Shown here one piece after another: positions 48,818-56,527 of a stretch of 64,000 nt of DNA. The notes below the pieces were generated by a model. The model made no database searches. It worked only from the letters and a program-made list of their open reading frames with translations, and was not told where the DNA came from. Location of the stretch: positions 1-64,000 of the forward strand of contig NZ_SJKA01000010.1 of NCBI RefSeq assembly GCF_004331435.1, written 5' to 3'. This DNA comes from Kribbella sindirgiensis (lineage in GTDB: Bacteria; Actinomycetota; Actinomycetes; Propionibacteriales; Kribbellaceae). The number at the start of each line of letters is the position of its first letter. The stretch's first letter is position 1. The translations under genes and the position numbers were made by a program.

Positions 48818-49539
48818 CGTGGTGCCTTCCCCTCCATCGGACGGTAGCTCACATCGGGCGGTGTGGTGCGCGTGCGCTTGAGTTCGTAGAAGTCGGGACA
48901 GCCCGCCAGCAGCCGTACGCCGTCGAACAGGCGCACTGCGTCGTCGCCGCGGGGGACCGCGTTCAGAACCGGTCCGAAGAACGCGGCGCCGTCGATGTGC
49001 ACAACCGGCGTACCGCCGTCGATCCCGACCGGACGGGTCCCTTCGTTGTGGCTGCGGCGCAGTGCGTCGTCGTACTCCGTGGTGTCGGCGGCGTCCGCGA
49101 GCGCGGCGGGCAGTCCGGCCTCGCTCAGCGCTGCTGCCGAGGCGTCGCGGTACTCCGTCGGCGTCGGGTAACGCCAGTGGTCGAAGATCAGGTCACCGAA
49201 GGCACCGTGCCAGGTCCGGAACGCTTCACTGCCATGGTGCGTGACGACGGCGGTCGCCACCCGGGACGGGCCAGTCGACGCGCCGAGCTGCCGGCTGTAG
49301 CTGTCGTCGCGGCCTTCGTTGAGCAGGAGCAGGCTCATCACGTGGTACCGGAGGTCGAGGTCGCGGTACTGGGCGACCTCCCGCAGCCAGCAGGCCACTA
49401 CCCACGTGTACGGGCAGATGGGGTCGATGTAGAGGTCCACGCCTGGTGCTGTGCTGCGGTGCAGGCGCTCAGTGAAGTAGGCGCTGGTGACCTGGTCCCA
49501 CAGGTCGAGGTCGGCACCGGTCTGGTCGTGTCGCGTCAT
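48814..49539 (-). CDS. DsbA-family protein, Rv2466c-like mycothiol-dependent nitroreductase group
   Basis: A 241-residue thioredoxin-fold protein with a helical insertion. The active-site region is VDLYIDPICPYTWVVACWLR. Mycobacterial Rv2466c has CPWC here; this copy has CPYT, so the second cysteine is replaced by Thr, giving a monothiol site. Other family features (TPVVHIDG as the cis-Pro region, FFGPVLNAVPRGDDAVRLFD) are present. The start is set at 49539 (GAGG just upstream); an in-frame start at 49575 adds 12 residues without a binding site. It is co-transcribed with the mycothiol-related gene at 48176. Confidence 0.88.
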   Translation of the reverse strand: MTRHDQTGADLDLWDQVTSAYFTERLHRSTAPGVDLYIDPICPYTWVVACWLREVAQYRDLDLRYHVMSLLLLNEGRDDSYSRQLGASTGPSRVATAVVTHHGSEAFRTWHGAFGDLIFDHWRYPTPTEYRDASAAALSEAGLPAALADAADTTEYDDALRRSHNEGTRPVGIDGGTPVVHIDGAAFFGPVLNAVPRGDDAVRLFDGVRLLAGCPDFYELKRTRTTPPDVSYRPMEGKAPR

Positions 49540-49587
49540 GGTCCTCAGCGTCCGCCGCACGGTGACGTGGCGCATCGTCCGAAATGC

Positions 49588-51414
49588 TCATCCCCTACTC
49601 ACCCAGGCAGCGACCTGGGCACGGTTCGCGAAGCCGAGCTTGGTCAGGATGTGCTGGACGTGGTTCTGGGCGGTTCGTTCGGAGATGACCAGTGCGGCGG
49701 CGATCTCACGGTTGCTGAGGCCCTTGGCGACCAGATCGGCGACTTCCCGCTCCCGCTGACTCAACGGGCCTGTAGGCGTTGCCAGTCTCTGAACCCACGG
49801 AGCCATACCTAGCGTCTTCGCGAGCGGCAGTGTCTCGGCGGCCAGCGCACGGGCCTGAGGTACGTCACCGGACCGCTCGTAGACCTCGGCCAGCAGGCAG
49901 GCGGCCTCGACCGCGAAGCCAGGCGCACCGATGGACCGGCACAACGCACCGGCCTTCTGGAGGTCCGCAATGGCCGCATCCCATTCGTTCAGCGCGGCAG
50001 CACATGCACCGAGCACCAGCTCGACCGGACCGAGGAAGTTGGTCGCACCAGCACCGGCGACGACGTACCGGCCACGGTGTGGTCCCAGCCGGTCGCGGAA
50101 GCGGCGTACGTCGGCGGTCGCGCCGACCGCGGCTGCCACTCGGGCGCCGATGGTGTGCAGCAGTAGTTCGCCGGCGCGCCAGCTGGGCCAGGACTCTGGA
50201 TCACCGGAGCGTTGGTACAGGGCGGCCGCCTCGTCGAGACGGCCGGCGTCGACGAGGACGAAGGCGCGGTTGAGACGGGCGGCGAGGTCCCAGCGGGCAT
50301 CGGTCCCGAACTGCCAGACCGCGCTGCCCAGCAACTCGGCGGAGTGGCCTCGGTGGTGGCCGACCAGCATCCGGAACGCGACTTCGGCGCCATGCGTTGC
50401 CGGGTGTCCGATGCTGCGGAACACCTCGAGTGCCTCGTCGAGCAGTGACTCTGCGTCCTCGAACTCGGCTCTGGCCAGTGCGAGCGACGCCTGCGTGAGC
50501 AGTACGTGCCAGCGGCCGTGTGACCCGTTGACGCGGCCGGCACAGCTCGCCAGTCGTCCTGTCTCGGCTCCGATGGCGGCCAGGTCGCCGGAGTACCACA
50601 GCACGTCCACCTGCCACAGGCGTCCGCGGAGCTCGATCTCGGCGCGGCCCGTCGACGTACCGAGCTCGATCATGCGGCGTGCCGCAGCTGCCAGCTCGTC
50701 GACGTCGTCCGGTCCGCTGGTGGCGAGCTGCCGTGCGGTGAGCGCCTCTACCAGGAGGTCGTTGGTGTCAGCCTGCCCGAGCGCTTCGCTGCTCGCGGCC
50801 GCCGCCTCGCCCCAGCGGCCGAGGTAGACAGCCGCCTGCGCCTGCCGGGCAAGCAGCCGGACCCTGGTCTCTGTTGAGAGGCCGGGCGCGGCCAGCGCCT
50901 CGGTGCACCACTGGTGGATGTCGCCGTCCCACGCGGACTGGCCGATCGGCTCCAACGCCACCGCCGCGTCTGCGAGCAGGTCGAGGTCCTGCTCGTTGCG
51001 GGCCGCCCTGGCTGCGGCCTGCGCGGCCACGTGCGCTGCCGTTAGGTCACCAGCCTTGACAGCTGCTTGCGCCAGCTTGAGCTGCAGCCGTGCTCGTTCT
51101 CGTGCATCCGGTGTCAGTGCGACGGCTGCGGACCAGTGCCGCTGCGCCTCGGCAGGCGCGTCAACAGCCTCAGCCGTACGGCGGTGCAGGTCCGCGCGAG
51201 CTGTGAAGGGCAGTCGTGCCTCGGCGTCCCGGCGTACGGACTCGTCGGCGAACCAGGCCTCGCCCGCCGTGACGACCAGAGCGCCGGCCCGAACCAGCGC
51301 GTCCAGGGAGCCCAGGAAGTCGTTGGGAGGCAGGCCGACGACCTGCTGGAGTACGTCGAGGCGCACCCGCTCACCGGCCACCGCAGCGGCACCCAGGAGC
51401 AGGTCGTTATTCAC
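49588..51414 (-). CDS. LuxR-family transcriptional regulator with long helical-repeat N-terminus
   Basis: A 608-residue regulator. The C-terminal LuxR/NarL-type helix-turn-helix is clear (LSQREREVADLVAKGLSNRE, then IAAALVISERTAQNHVQHIL). The preceding 530 residues are Ala/Leu-rich helical repeats (TPR-like); no Walker A motif is present, so it lacks the ATPase of MalT/LAL regulators. The N-terminal 60 residues resemble the winged-helix part found after such an ATPase, suggesting a truncated LAL-type protein. The GTG at 51414 fits a -35/-10 pair; a start at 51453 would overlap the divergent gene. It may control that divergent peptidase gene. Confidence 0.87.
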   Translation of the reverse strand: MNNDLLLGAAAVAGERVRLDVLQQVVGLPPNDFLGSLDALVRAGALVVTAGEAWFADESVRRDAEARLPFTARADLHRRTAEAVDAPAEAQRHWSAAVALTPDARERARLQLKLAQAAVKAGDLTAAHVAAQAAARAARNEQDLDLLADAAVALEPIGQSAWDGDIHQWCTEALAAPGLSTETRVRLLARQAQAAVYLGRWGEAAAASSEALGQADTNDLLVEALTARQLATSGPDDVDELAAAARRMIELGTSTGRAEIELRGRLWQVDVLWYSGDLAAIGAETGRLASCAGRVNGSHGRWHVLLTQASLALARAEFEDAESLLDEALEVFRSIGHPATHGAEVAFRMLVGHHRGHSAELLGSAVWQFGTDARWDLAARLNRAFVLVDAGRLDEAAALYQRSGDPESWPSWRAGELLLHTIGARVAAAVGATADVRRFRDRLGPHRGRYVVAGAGATNFLGPVELVLGACAAALNEWDAAIADLQKAGALCRSIGAPGFAVEAACLLAEVYERSGDVPQARALAAETLPLAKTLGMAPWVQRLATPTGPLSQREREVADLVAKGLSNREIAAALVISERTAQNHVQHILTKLGFANRAQVAAWVSRG

Positions 51415-51420
51415 GCTCGC

Positions 51421-51450
51421 AGTGTGACCGTCACCAGCTAGGTTTGTCAG
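51421..51450 (-). promoter_or_regulatory. Leaderless promoter of the LuxR-type gene
   Basis: On the minus strand CTGACA (51445-51450), 18 nt, CACACT (51421-51426), 6 nt and then GTG at 51414. It interlocks with the divergent -10 at 51439-51444. A hyphenated palindrome GTGAC-C-GTCAC (51424-51434) lies inside. Confidence 0.55.
51439..51444 (+). promoter_or_regulatory. -10 box (TAGGTT), leaderless start of the prolyl oligopeptidase gene
   Basis: TAGGTT is followed by 7 nt and the ATG at 51452. It lies inside the spacer of the divergent promoter, so the two promoters compete for the same 37 bp. Confidence 0.5.
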
Positions 51451-51451
51451 C

Positions 51452-53509
51452 ATGACCTATCCGGAGAGCCGCCGCGACGACGTGGTCGAGACGTTGCACG
51501 GGCACCAGATCGCCGACCCGTACCGCTGGCTGGAAGACCCTGACTCCGCCGACACCCAGGACTGGGTCAGCCGGCAGAACGCGTTCACCCAGGCCGAGCT
51601 CTCGGGCTATCCGGAGCGAGCCTGGTTCGAGACGACCATGGCCGCGATCCTGGCTCGCCCACGCGCCGGCGTACCGGTCAAGAAAGCGGGCTGGTACTTC
51701 GTCGGGCGCAACGACGGCACGCAGGCACAGGACGTGATCTACGTTGCCGATTCGCTCGACGAGCTGCTGTCCCGCGGCCGCGTGCTGATCGACCCGAACA
51801 CCCTGTCCGAGGACGGCACCGACTCGCTCGGGTCGTTCACCGTCTCGCCGGACGGGAAGTACTTCGCGTACGGCATCAACGAGAGCGGCAGCGACTGGAC
51901 GACCTTCCGGCTGCTCGACATCGCCACCGGTTCGCCGGTCGACGACGTGGTGTCGGAAGCCAAGTTCAGCGAGGCGACCTGGCTCCCGGACAGTTCGGCG
52001 TACCTGTACCTGCACTACCCGGCGAGCGGGCGCAGTGAGGGGACCGAGACGAAGTCGCTCAGCGGCGGGCGGCTGATGCTGCACCGGGTCGGCACGCCGC
52101 AGTCCGAGGACGAGCTGGTGCTGAGCTTCCCGGACAACGACCAGTACTTCATCACGCCCGAGGTGTCCGACGACGACCGCTACCTGGTCGTCCACATCTT
52201 CGAAGGCACAGACCCGAGCACACGGCTCTGGGTGTACCCGATCAGTTCGGACGGGCTGGGCGAGCCGGTGAAGGTCGTCGACGAGTTCGTGGACGAGATC
52301 GCGTTCGTCCGGATGTCCGGCGACCAGCTCGTCCTACGGACCGACCGGGACGCGTCGCGTGGGCGTGTGGTGCTCTCAACGCTGGACGGGGAGTTCACCG
52401 ACCTCATCCCGGAGGGAGAGTCGACGCTGCAGGCAGTCCGCGGTACGGCGGACGGCCTGGCCACGTTGACGCTCGTCGACGCGCAGCCGGTGCTGACGCT
52501 CTACGCGCTGGACGGGTCCGGTCAGCGCGTCGTCGACGTACCTGGCGGGGGAGTGGTCGGCCTCAACGCCGGAGCGGAGTACGACGAGCTGTTCATCGGG
52601 CTGTCGACGACAACCGACCCCACGCTGTCGTACGCCGTCTCCACCGGGTCAGGCGACGTACGCGCCCTGCCGGAGCTGGTCCGTGGCTCTGGTGGCTTTA
52701 CACCGCCAGAGGTCACTGTCACGCGCCGCATCGCTCCTGGCCGCGACGTGCCGTACTTCCTGATCACTCGGTCCGACCTGGACTTCGAGGCGCCGCGTCC
52801 GACGCTCATGTGGGGGTACGGCGGGTTCCGCATCCCGGTCGAGGCCGACTACCGTCCCGGGTGACCGGCCTGGCTCGCCGCAGGGGGCGTACTGGTCATC
52901 ACGAACCTGCGTGGCGGCGGTGAGTACGGGTCCGAGTGGCACGACGCTGGGCGGCTCAAGAACAAGCAGAACGTGTTCGACGACTTCATCGCCGTCGCTG
53001 AACACCTGCGGGACACCGGCGTGACCACTCCGGAGCAGCTGGCCATCCACGGCCGCAGCAACGGCGGACTGCTTGTCGGCGCGGTCATGACGCAGCGGCC
53101 GGACCTGTTCGCCGTCGCACTGCCCGGTGTGGGCGTTCTGGACATGCTGCGGTTCCACCTGTTCACCGTGGGAGCGGCGTGGGCGTCCGACTTCGGTCTA
53201 CCGGACGATCCGGAACAGTTCGAGGACCTGCTGGCGTACTCGCCCCTGCATCGCGTCAGCGACGGTACGGCGTACCCGGCAACTCTCGTGACCACAGGCG
53301 ACCATGACGACCGCGTGGTTCCGTTGCACAGCCACAAGTTCATCGCGGCGCTACAGCATGCCCAGTCCGGTCCGCGGCCTGTCTTGACCCGGGTCGAGGT
53401 CAACACCGGCCATGGCTTCGGAAAGCCCGCCGCGATGATCGCGGCGGAGTGGGCGGACCTACTGGCGTTCGCTGCTCACCACGTAGGTCTCGTACCTCCT
53501 GAGCAGTAG
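51452..53509 (+). pseudogene. Prolyl oligopeptidase (S9A) with one in-frame TGA
   Basis: A full-length S9A prolyl oligopeptidase frame (about 685 residues if read through) interrupted only by TGA at 52862-52864. The part before (470 residues) begins MTYPESRRDDVVETLHGHQI and DPYRWLEDPDS, the usual start, and covers the beta-propeller and the beginning of the hydrolase domain (LMWGYGGFRIPVEADYRPG). The same frame continues after the stop with PAWLAAGGVLVITNLRGGGE, YGSEWHDAGRLKNKQNVFDD, the catalytic Ser in GRSNGGLLVG, Asp in GDHDDRVVPLHSHKF and His in NTGHGFG. At the TGA position homologues have an aromatic or variable residue, and TGG to TGA is one base change. As written the product lacks the catalytic triad, so it is inactive unless TGA is read through or is a sequence error. 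Confidence 0.9.
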
Positions 53510-53524
53510 GAGGGCTGCTTGTGG

Positions 53525-54889
53525 CTACCAGATCCGCGGGGCCTGAAGGTCCCGCGGGTCGTCGGCCGGCTGACAGCCGTGCGCGCTCTCCGCGTACTCC
53601 GTGCGCGGGCCGGTCGTGGCCAGCGTGCGTACGGCGCCGACGAGCCGGTCCACGTGCTCACGGGTCGTCCCGAGGCCGAGGCTGGCGCGGACCGCCGTAC
53701 CGTGCTCGGGGGAGCCGGCGAGGAGATGACCGACCAGCGGGTGTGCGCAGAACTTGCCGTCCCGGACGCCGATGCCGTACTCGGCGCTCAGCGCCGCCGA
53801 CACCAGCGTCGAGGTCAGACCGGCGACCGTGAAACAGACGGTGCCGACACGGTCCGCGTCCTCGCCGAAGATCGAGTACGTCGTGACGCCCGGGATCTGG
53901 GCGAGGCCGGTGCGCAGACGCGCCAGCAGACTGCGCTCGTGCTGCTCGATCGCGTCCCGGTGCTTGCTGATCGCGGCACAGGCACTCGCCAGCGCGATGG
54001 CGCCGATGACGTTCGGGGAGCCGCCCTCGTGCCGCGCCGGACCGGTCGTCCACACCACGGCGTCGCCGGTGACGGCATGCGTCGCGCCGCCGCCGTGCAG
54101 GTACGGGTCGGCGGCGTCGAGCCAGTCGGCGCGGCCGATCAGCGCGCCCGCGCCGTACGGCGCGTAGAGCTTGTGACCGGACAGCGCCACCCAGTCGACA
54201 TCCAGGAGGGTGATGTCGACCGGGCGGTGCGGGGCGAGTTGCGCGGCGTCCAGGCAGACGCGTGCGCCGTGCGCCTTGGCCACCTTGGCGATGTCGGCGA
54301 TCGGGAAGATCTCGCCGGTGACGTTGGACGCGCCGGTGATCACCACGAGCCGCGGGCCTTCGGGCGCCTGGCGGAGCGCGTCGGCGACGCGGGTCACGGC
54401 CTCGGCCGGGCTCTCCGGTGCGGCGAGGCGTACGGTCCGCTCGGCCGGCCAGGGCAGCAGCGCCGCGTGATGCTCGGACTCGAACACGACCACGGTCGCG
54501 TCAGCCGGCACCGCACGGGCCAGCAGGTTCAGCGCGTCGGTGGTCTGCCGGGTGAAGACCACCTGGTCGTCCGTCCGGGCACCGACGAAGGCGTGCACCT
54601 CGGCGCGCGCCCGCTCGTACCACTGGGTGGTGATCCGCGAGGCGTACCCGTTGCCGCGGTGCACCGACGCGTACGACGGCAGCGCGGCCTCGACACTGGC
54701 GCGGACGGACTCCAGACACGGCGCGCTCGCACCGTGGTCGAAGTTCGCGTAATCGGTGACCCGGCCGTCGGCGAGCGGGACCAGGAGGTCCGAGCCGACC
54801 GTGGCGGGGATGCTGCCGGTCGCGAGCCGGGCGATCGCCGGCCGCGGGGACGTCGTACTGGCCGGCTCGAGAATGGACAGGATCGACAT
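53525..54889 (-). CDS. PLP-dependent class V aminotransferase, cysteine-desulfurase-like
   Basis: A 454-residue fold-type I PLP enzyme of the SufS/NifS group. TDYANFDHGASAPCLESVRA and SYASVHRGNGYASRITTQWY are the N-terminal blocks, VVITGASNVTGEIFP and VCLDAAQLAPHRPVDIT follow, and ALSGHKLYAPYGAGALIG holds the PLP Lys. GVRDGKFCAHPLVG contains a cysteine where desulfurases have the catalytic one. The likely role is release of sulfur or selenium from cysteine or a related substrate. ATG 54889 has GGGAG 7 nt upstream; the frame is open 16 codons further but runs into the riboswitch. A SAM-IV riboswitch directly upstream suggests control by S-adenosylmethionine. Confidence 0.9.
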   Translation of the reverse strand: MSILSILEPASTTSPRPAIARLATGSIPATVGSDLLVPLADGRVTDYANFDHGASAPCLESVRASVEAALPSYASVHRGNGYASRITTQWYERARAEVHAFVGARTDDQVVFTRQTTDALNLLARAVPADATVVVFESEHHAALLPWPAERTVRLAAPESPAEAVTRVADALRQAPEGPRLVVITGASNVTGEIFPIADIAKVAKAHGARVCLDAAQLAPHRPVDITLLDVDWVALSGHKLYAPYGAGALIGRADWLDAADPYLHGGGATHAVTGDAVVWTTGPARHEGGSPNVIGAIALASACAAISKHRDAIEQHERSLLARLRTGLAQIPGVTTYSIFGEDADRVGTVCFTVAGLTSTLVSAALSAEYGIGVRDGKFCAHPLVGHLLAGSPEHGTAVRASLGLGTTREHVDRLVGAVRTLATTGPRTEYAESAHGCQPADDPRDLQAPRIW

Positions 54890-54907
54890 GATGCTGCTCC
54901 CAGGGAA

Positions 54908-55020
54908 GTCCGCACTTGCCGAGCGGGGTATCCGCACGGCCTGGTCTTCACCCGGGGCACCCCACCGCGGAGGAGGGTTGCCGGCCAGCTAGCCGGGGCT
55001 TGTCGCTGACACTCATGACC
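54908..55020 (-). ncRNA. SAM-IV riboswitch
   Basis: Read on the minus strand the element begins GGTCATGAGTGTCAGCG and continues with AAGCCCCGGCTAGCTGGCC, GGCAACCCTCC, CCGCGGTGGGGTGCCCCGGG and TGAAGACC, closing P1 (GGTC with GACC, 55017-55020 with 54942-54945). It then has the 3' pseudoknot-side segment CTCGGCAAGTGCGGAC. This order and these conserved blocks match the actinobacterial SAM-IV aptamer. It ends 8 nt before the GGGAG ribosome binding site of the aminotransferase gene, so SAM binding probably blocks translation. A TACCGT box (55029-55034, minus strand) would start the transcript at the first base of the aptamer. Confidence 0.9.
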
Positions 55021-55116
55021 TGCCGAGAACGGTAACGAACGGGCTACGGGCACCGCCAGTGCGTATCTCATGTGATGAGATGGCTGCACACATCGTGGGA
55101 CGAGGCAAGGAATTCG

Positions 55117-55632
55117 ATGACCTGGAGAGCACCCGCCGTCGAGCGACCGGACGGCTCGCTGACCGCACCCGAAGCGGAACTGCTGCACGGCTACCTGCAG
55201 TTCTACCGCACCACACTGCTCTTCAAGTGCGCAGGGCTGACCGCTGAGCAGCTGGCCGAGCGGCCGTCGCCACCGTCCAACCTGTCACTGCTGGGCCTGA
55301 TCAGGCATCTGACCAAGGTCGAGCGGATCTGGTTCCGCATCCACTTCGCCGACGAGCCCGCCGAGCCGCTGTTCGCGCCAGAGCTCGGCAAGGACGCGGA
55401 TTTCGAGTTGATCGACCCTGCTGACGCGCAGGCGGCGTACGACGGGCTGATCGCCGAGTGGAAGCTCTCTGACGACGCGGCGGCGGGGCACTCGCTGGAC
55501 GAGCGCTTCACGTTCAAGGGCACGGAGTCGACGCTGCGGATGATCTACATCCATCTGATCGGCGAGTACAGCCGGCACTGCGGCCACGCCGACCTCTTAC
55601 GGGAGCAACTCGACGGGACCACGGGCGCGTAA
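55117..55632 (+). CDS. DinB-family protein (DUF664)
   Basis: A 171-residue DinB/YfiT-like four-helix protein. MTWRAPAVERPDGSLTAPEA, LLHGYLQFYRTTLLFKCAGL, LSLLGLIRHLTKVERIWFRI and LIGEYSRHCGHADLLREQL contain the three metal-binding histidines (RH, and HCGH region). These proteins use mycothiol or bacillithiol in several cases. ATG 55117 follows AAGGAA by 5 nt; an upstream in-frame GTG at 55072 gives a longer form without the usual N-terminus. It is divergent from the SAM-IV riboswitch gene. Confidence 0.88.
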   Translation: MTWRAPAVERPDGSLTAPEAELLHGYLQFYRTTLLFKCAGLTAEQLAERPSPPSNLSLLGLIRHLTKVERIWFRIHFADEPAEPLFAPELGKDADFELIDPADAQAAYDGLIAEWKLSDDAAAGHSLDERFTFKGTESTLRMIYIHLIGEYSRHCGHADLLREQLDGTTGA

Positions 55633-55650
55633 CGAGACCTGCTGCGCTTC

Positions 55651-55656
55651 TAGGCT
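55651..55656 (+). promoter_or_regulatory. -10 box (TAGGCT), leaderless start
   Basis: TAGGCT is followed by 6 nt and the GTG at 55663; no ribosome binding site is present. Confidence 0.45.
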
Positions 55657-55662
55657 GCCGCC

Positions 55663-56454
55663 GTGCCGTTCACCCTCGCCCATCCTGCGGCCGTACTCCC
55701 GCTGGTCCGCCGACCTCTCGTGGCGTCGGCCCTGGTCGCCGGTGCGGTGGCGCCTGACCTGCTGTACGTCGGCCCGATCTACCGGATCGCCACACAGCAG
55801 ATCAACGGGAACTTCACCCTGACGCTCACCCATGCGTTCACCTCAGCCTTCTGGCTGGACCCGCTGCTGGCGCTGTTGCTCCTCGCTGTCTTCGAGTTGG
55901 TCCTCAGGCGACCCCTGACGGCTCTCGCGCCACCCGCGCTCGCAGCGCGCCTACCTGCACCTGGCCTACCCCGCCTCCCCGGCGCCACGCTCCTGTTCTG
56001 GACAGTCGTCTCGGCCGTCCTAGGCGCGTTGACTCACGTGGTCTGGGACTCCTTCACTCACGGCGACGGGTACTTCGTCCGCCAGTTCCCAAACTTCTTC
56101 CGTGCACAGGTCACGGGAGCCTGGGACGTGAACCGCATCTTGCAGTACGTCAGCACGGTCGGCGGCTGCCTCGTCCTCGCGATCTGGCTCTACCGCTGGT
56201 ACCGCCGCACGTCGCCATCGGCAGCCACACCTGGTGTGCCCGTCTGGGTGAGGTACCTCGTGCTCGGGGCCCTGGTGGTGTTCGGGGTGGTCGGTGCGGT
56301 CGTCGAGCTCGGCCGGGTGGACGGCGAGCTCGCGGGGGAGACCGCCGTACGGCTGGTGCTGTCCGGCCTCGTGTCCGGCGGTCTGGCCGCGCTCGCGTGG
56401 TACGTCGTTCTGTGGCACCTGGAGCGGCTGCGACGGCGAACGCACGTGTCGTGA
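55663..56454 (+). CDS. DUF4184-family multi-pass membrane protein
   Basis: A 263-residue membrane protein with six or seven hydrophobic segments. It opens MPFTLAHPAAVLPLVRRPLV, the DUF4184 signature with a conserved His, and includes ASALVAGAVAPDLLY, LGALTHVVWDSFTHGDGYFV with further His/Asp residues and WDVNRILQYVSTVGGCLVLA. The His/Asp pattern is like that of the YdjM-type protein at 38946, suggesting a membrane metal site; function unknown. Confidence 0.88.
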   Translation: MPFTLAHPAAVLPLVRRPLVASALVAGAVAPDLLYVGPIYRIATQQINGNFTLTLTHAFTSAFWLDPLLALLLLAVFELVLRRPLTALAPPALAARLPAPGLPRLPGATLLFWTVVSAVLGALTHVVWDSFTHGDGYFVRQFPNFFRAQVTGAWDVNRILQYVSTVGGCLVLAIWLYRWYRRTSPSAATPGVPVWVRYLVLGALVVFGVVGAVVELGRVDGELAGETAVRLVLSGLVSGGLAALAWYVVLWHLERLRRRTHVS

Positions 56455-56514
56455 CGCTACGGATGGGGCAGCGTGATCGGCGTGTGACACATGGGACTCA
56501 AGGGGTAGTCGGGG

Positions 56515-56520
56515 TAGCCT
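56515..56520 (+). promoter_or_regulatory. -10 box (TAGCCT), leaderless start of ftsK
   Basis: TAGCCT is followed by 7 nt and the ATG at 56528. No ribosome binding site precedes the ATG. Confidence 0.5.
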
Positions 56521-56527
56521 GATCAAT

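Noticed and set aside
52862..52864. Selenocysteine reading of the TGA in the prolyl oligopeptidase
   Set aside because: The position is not catalytic in the family, no SECIS-like hairpin is obvious directly after it, and no sel genes are in the window.
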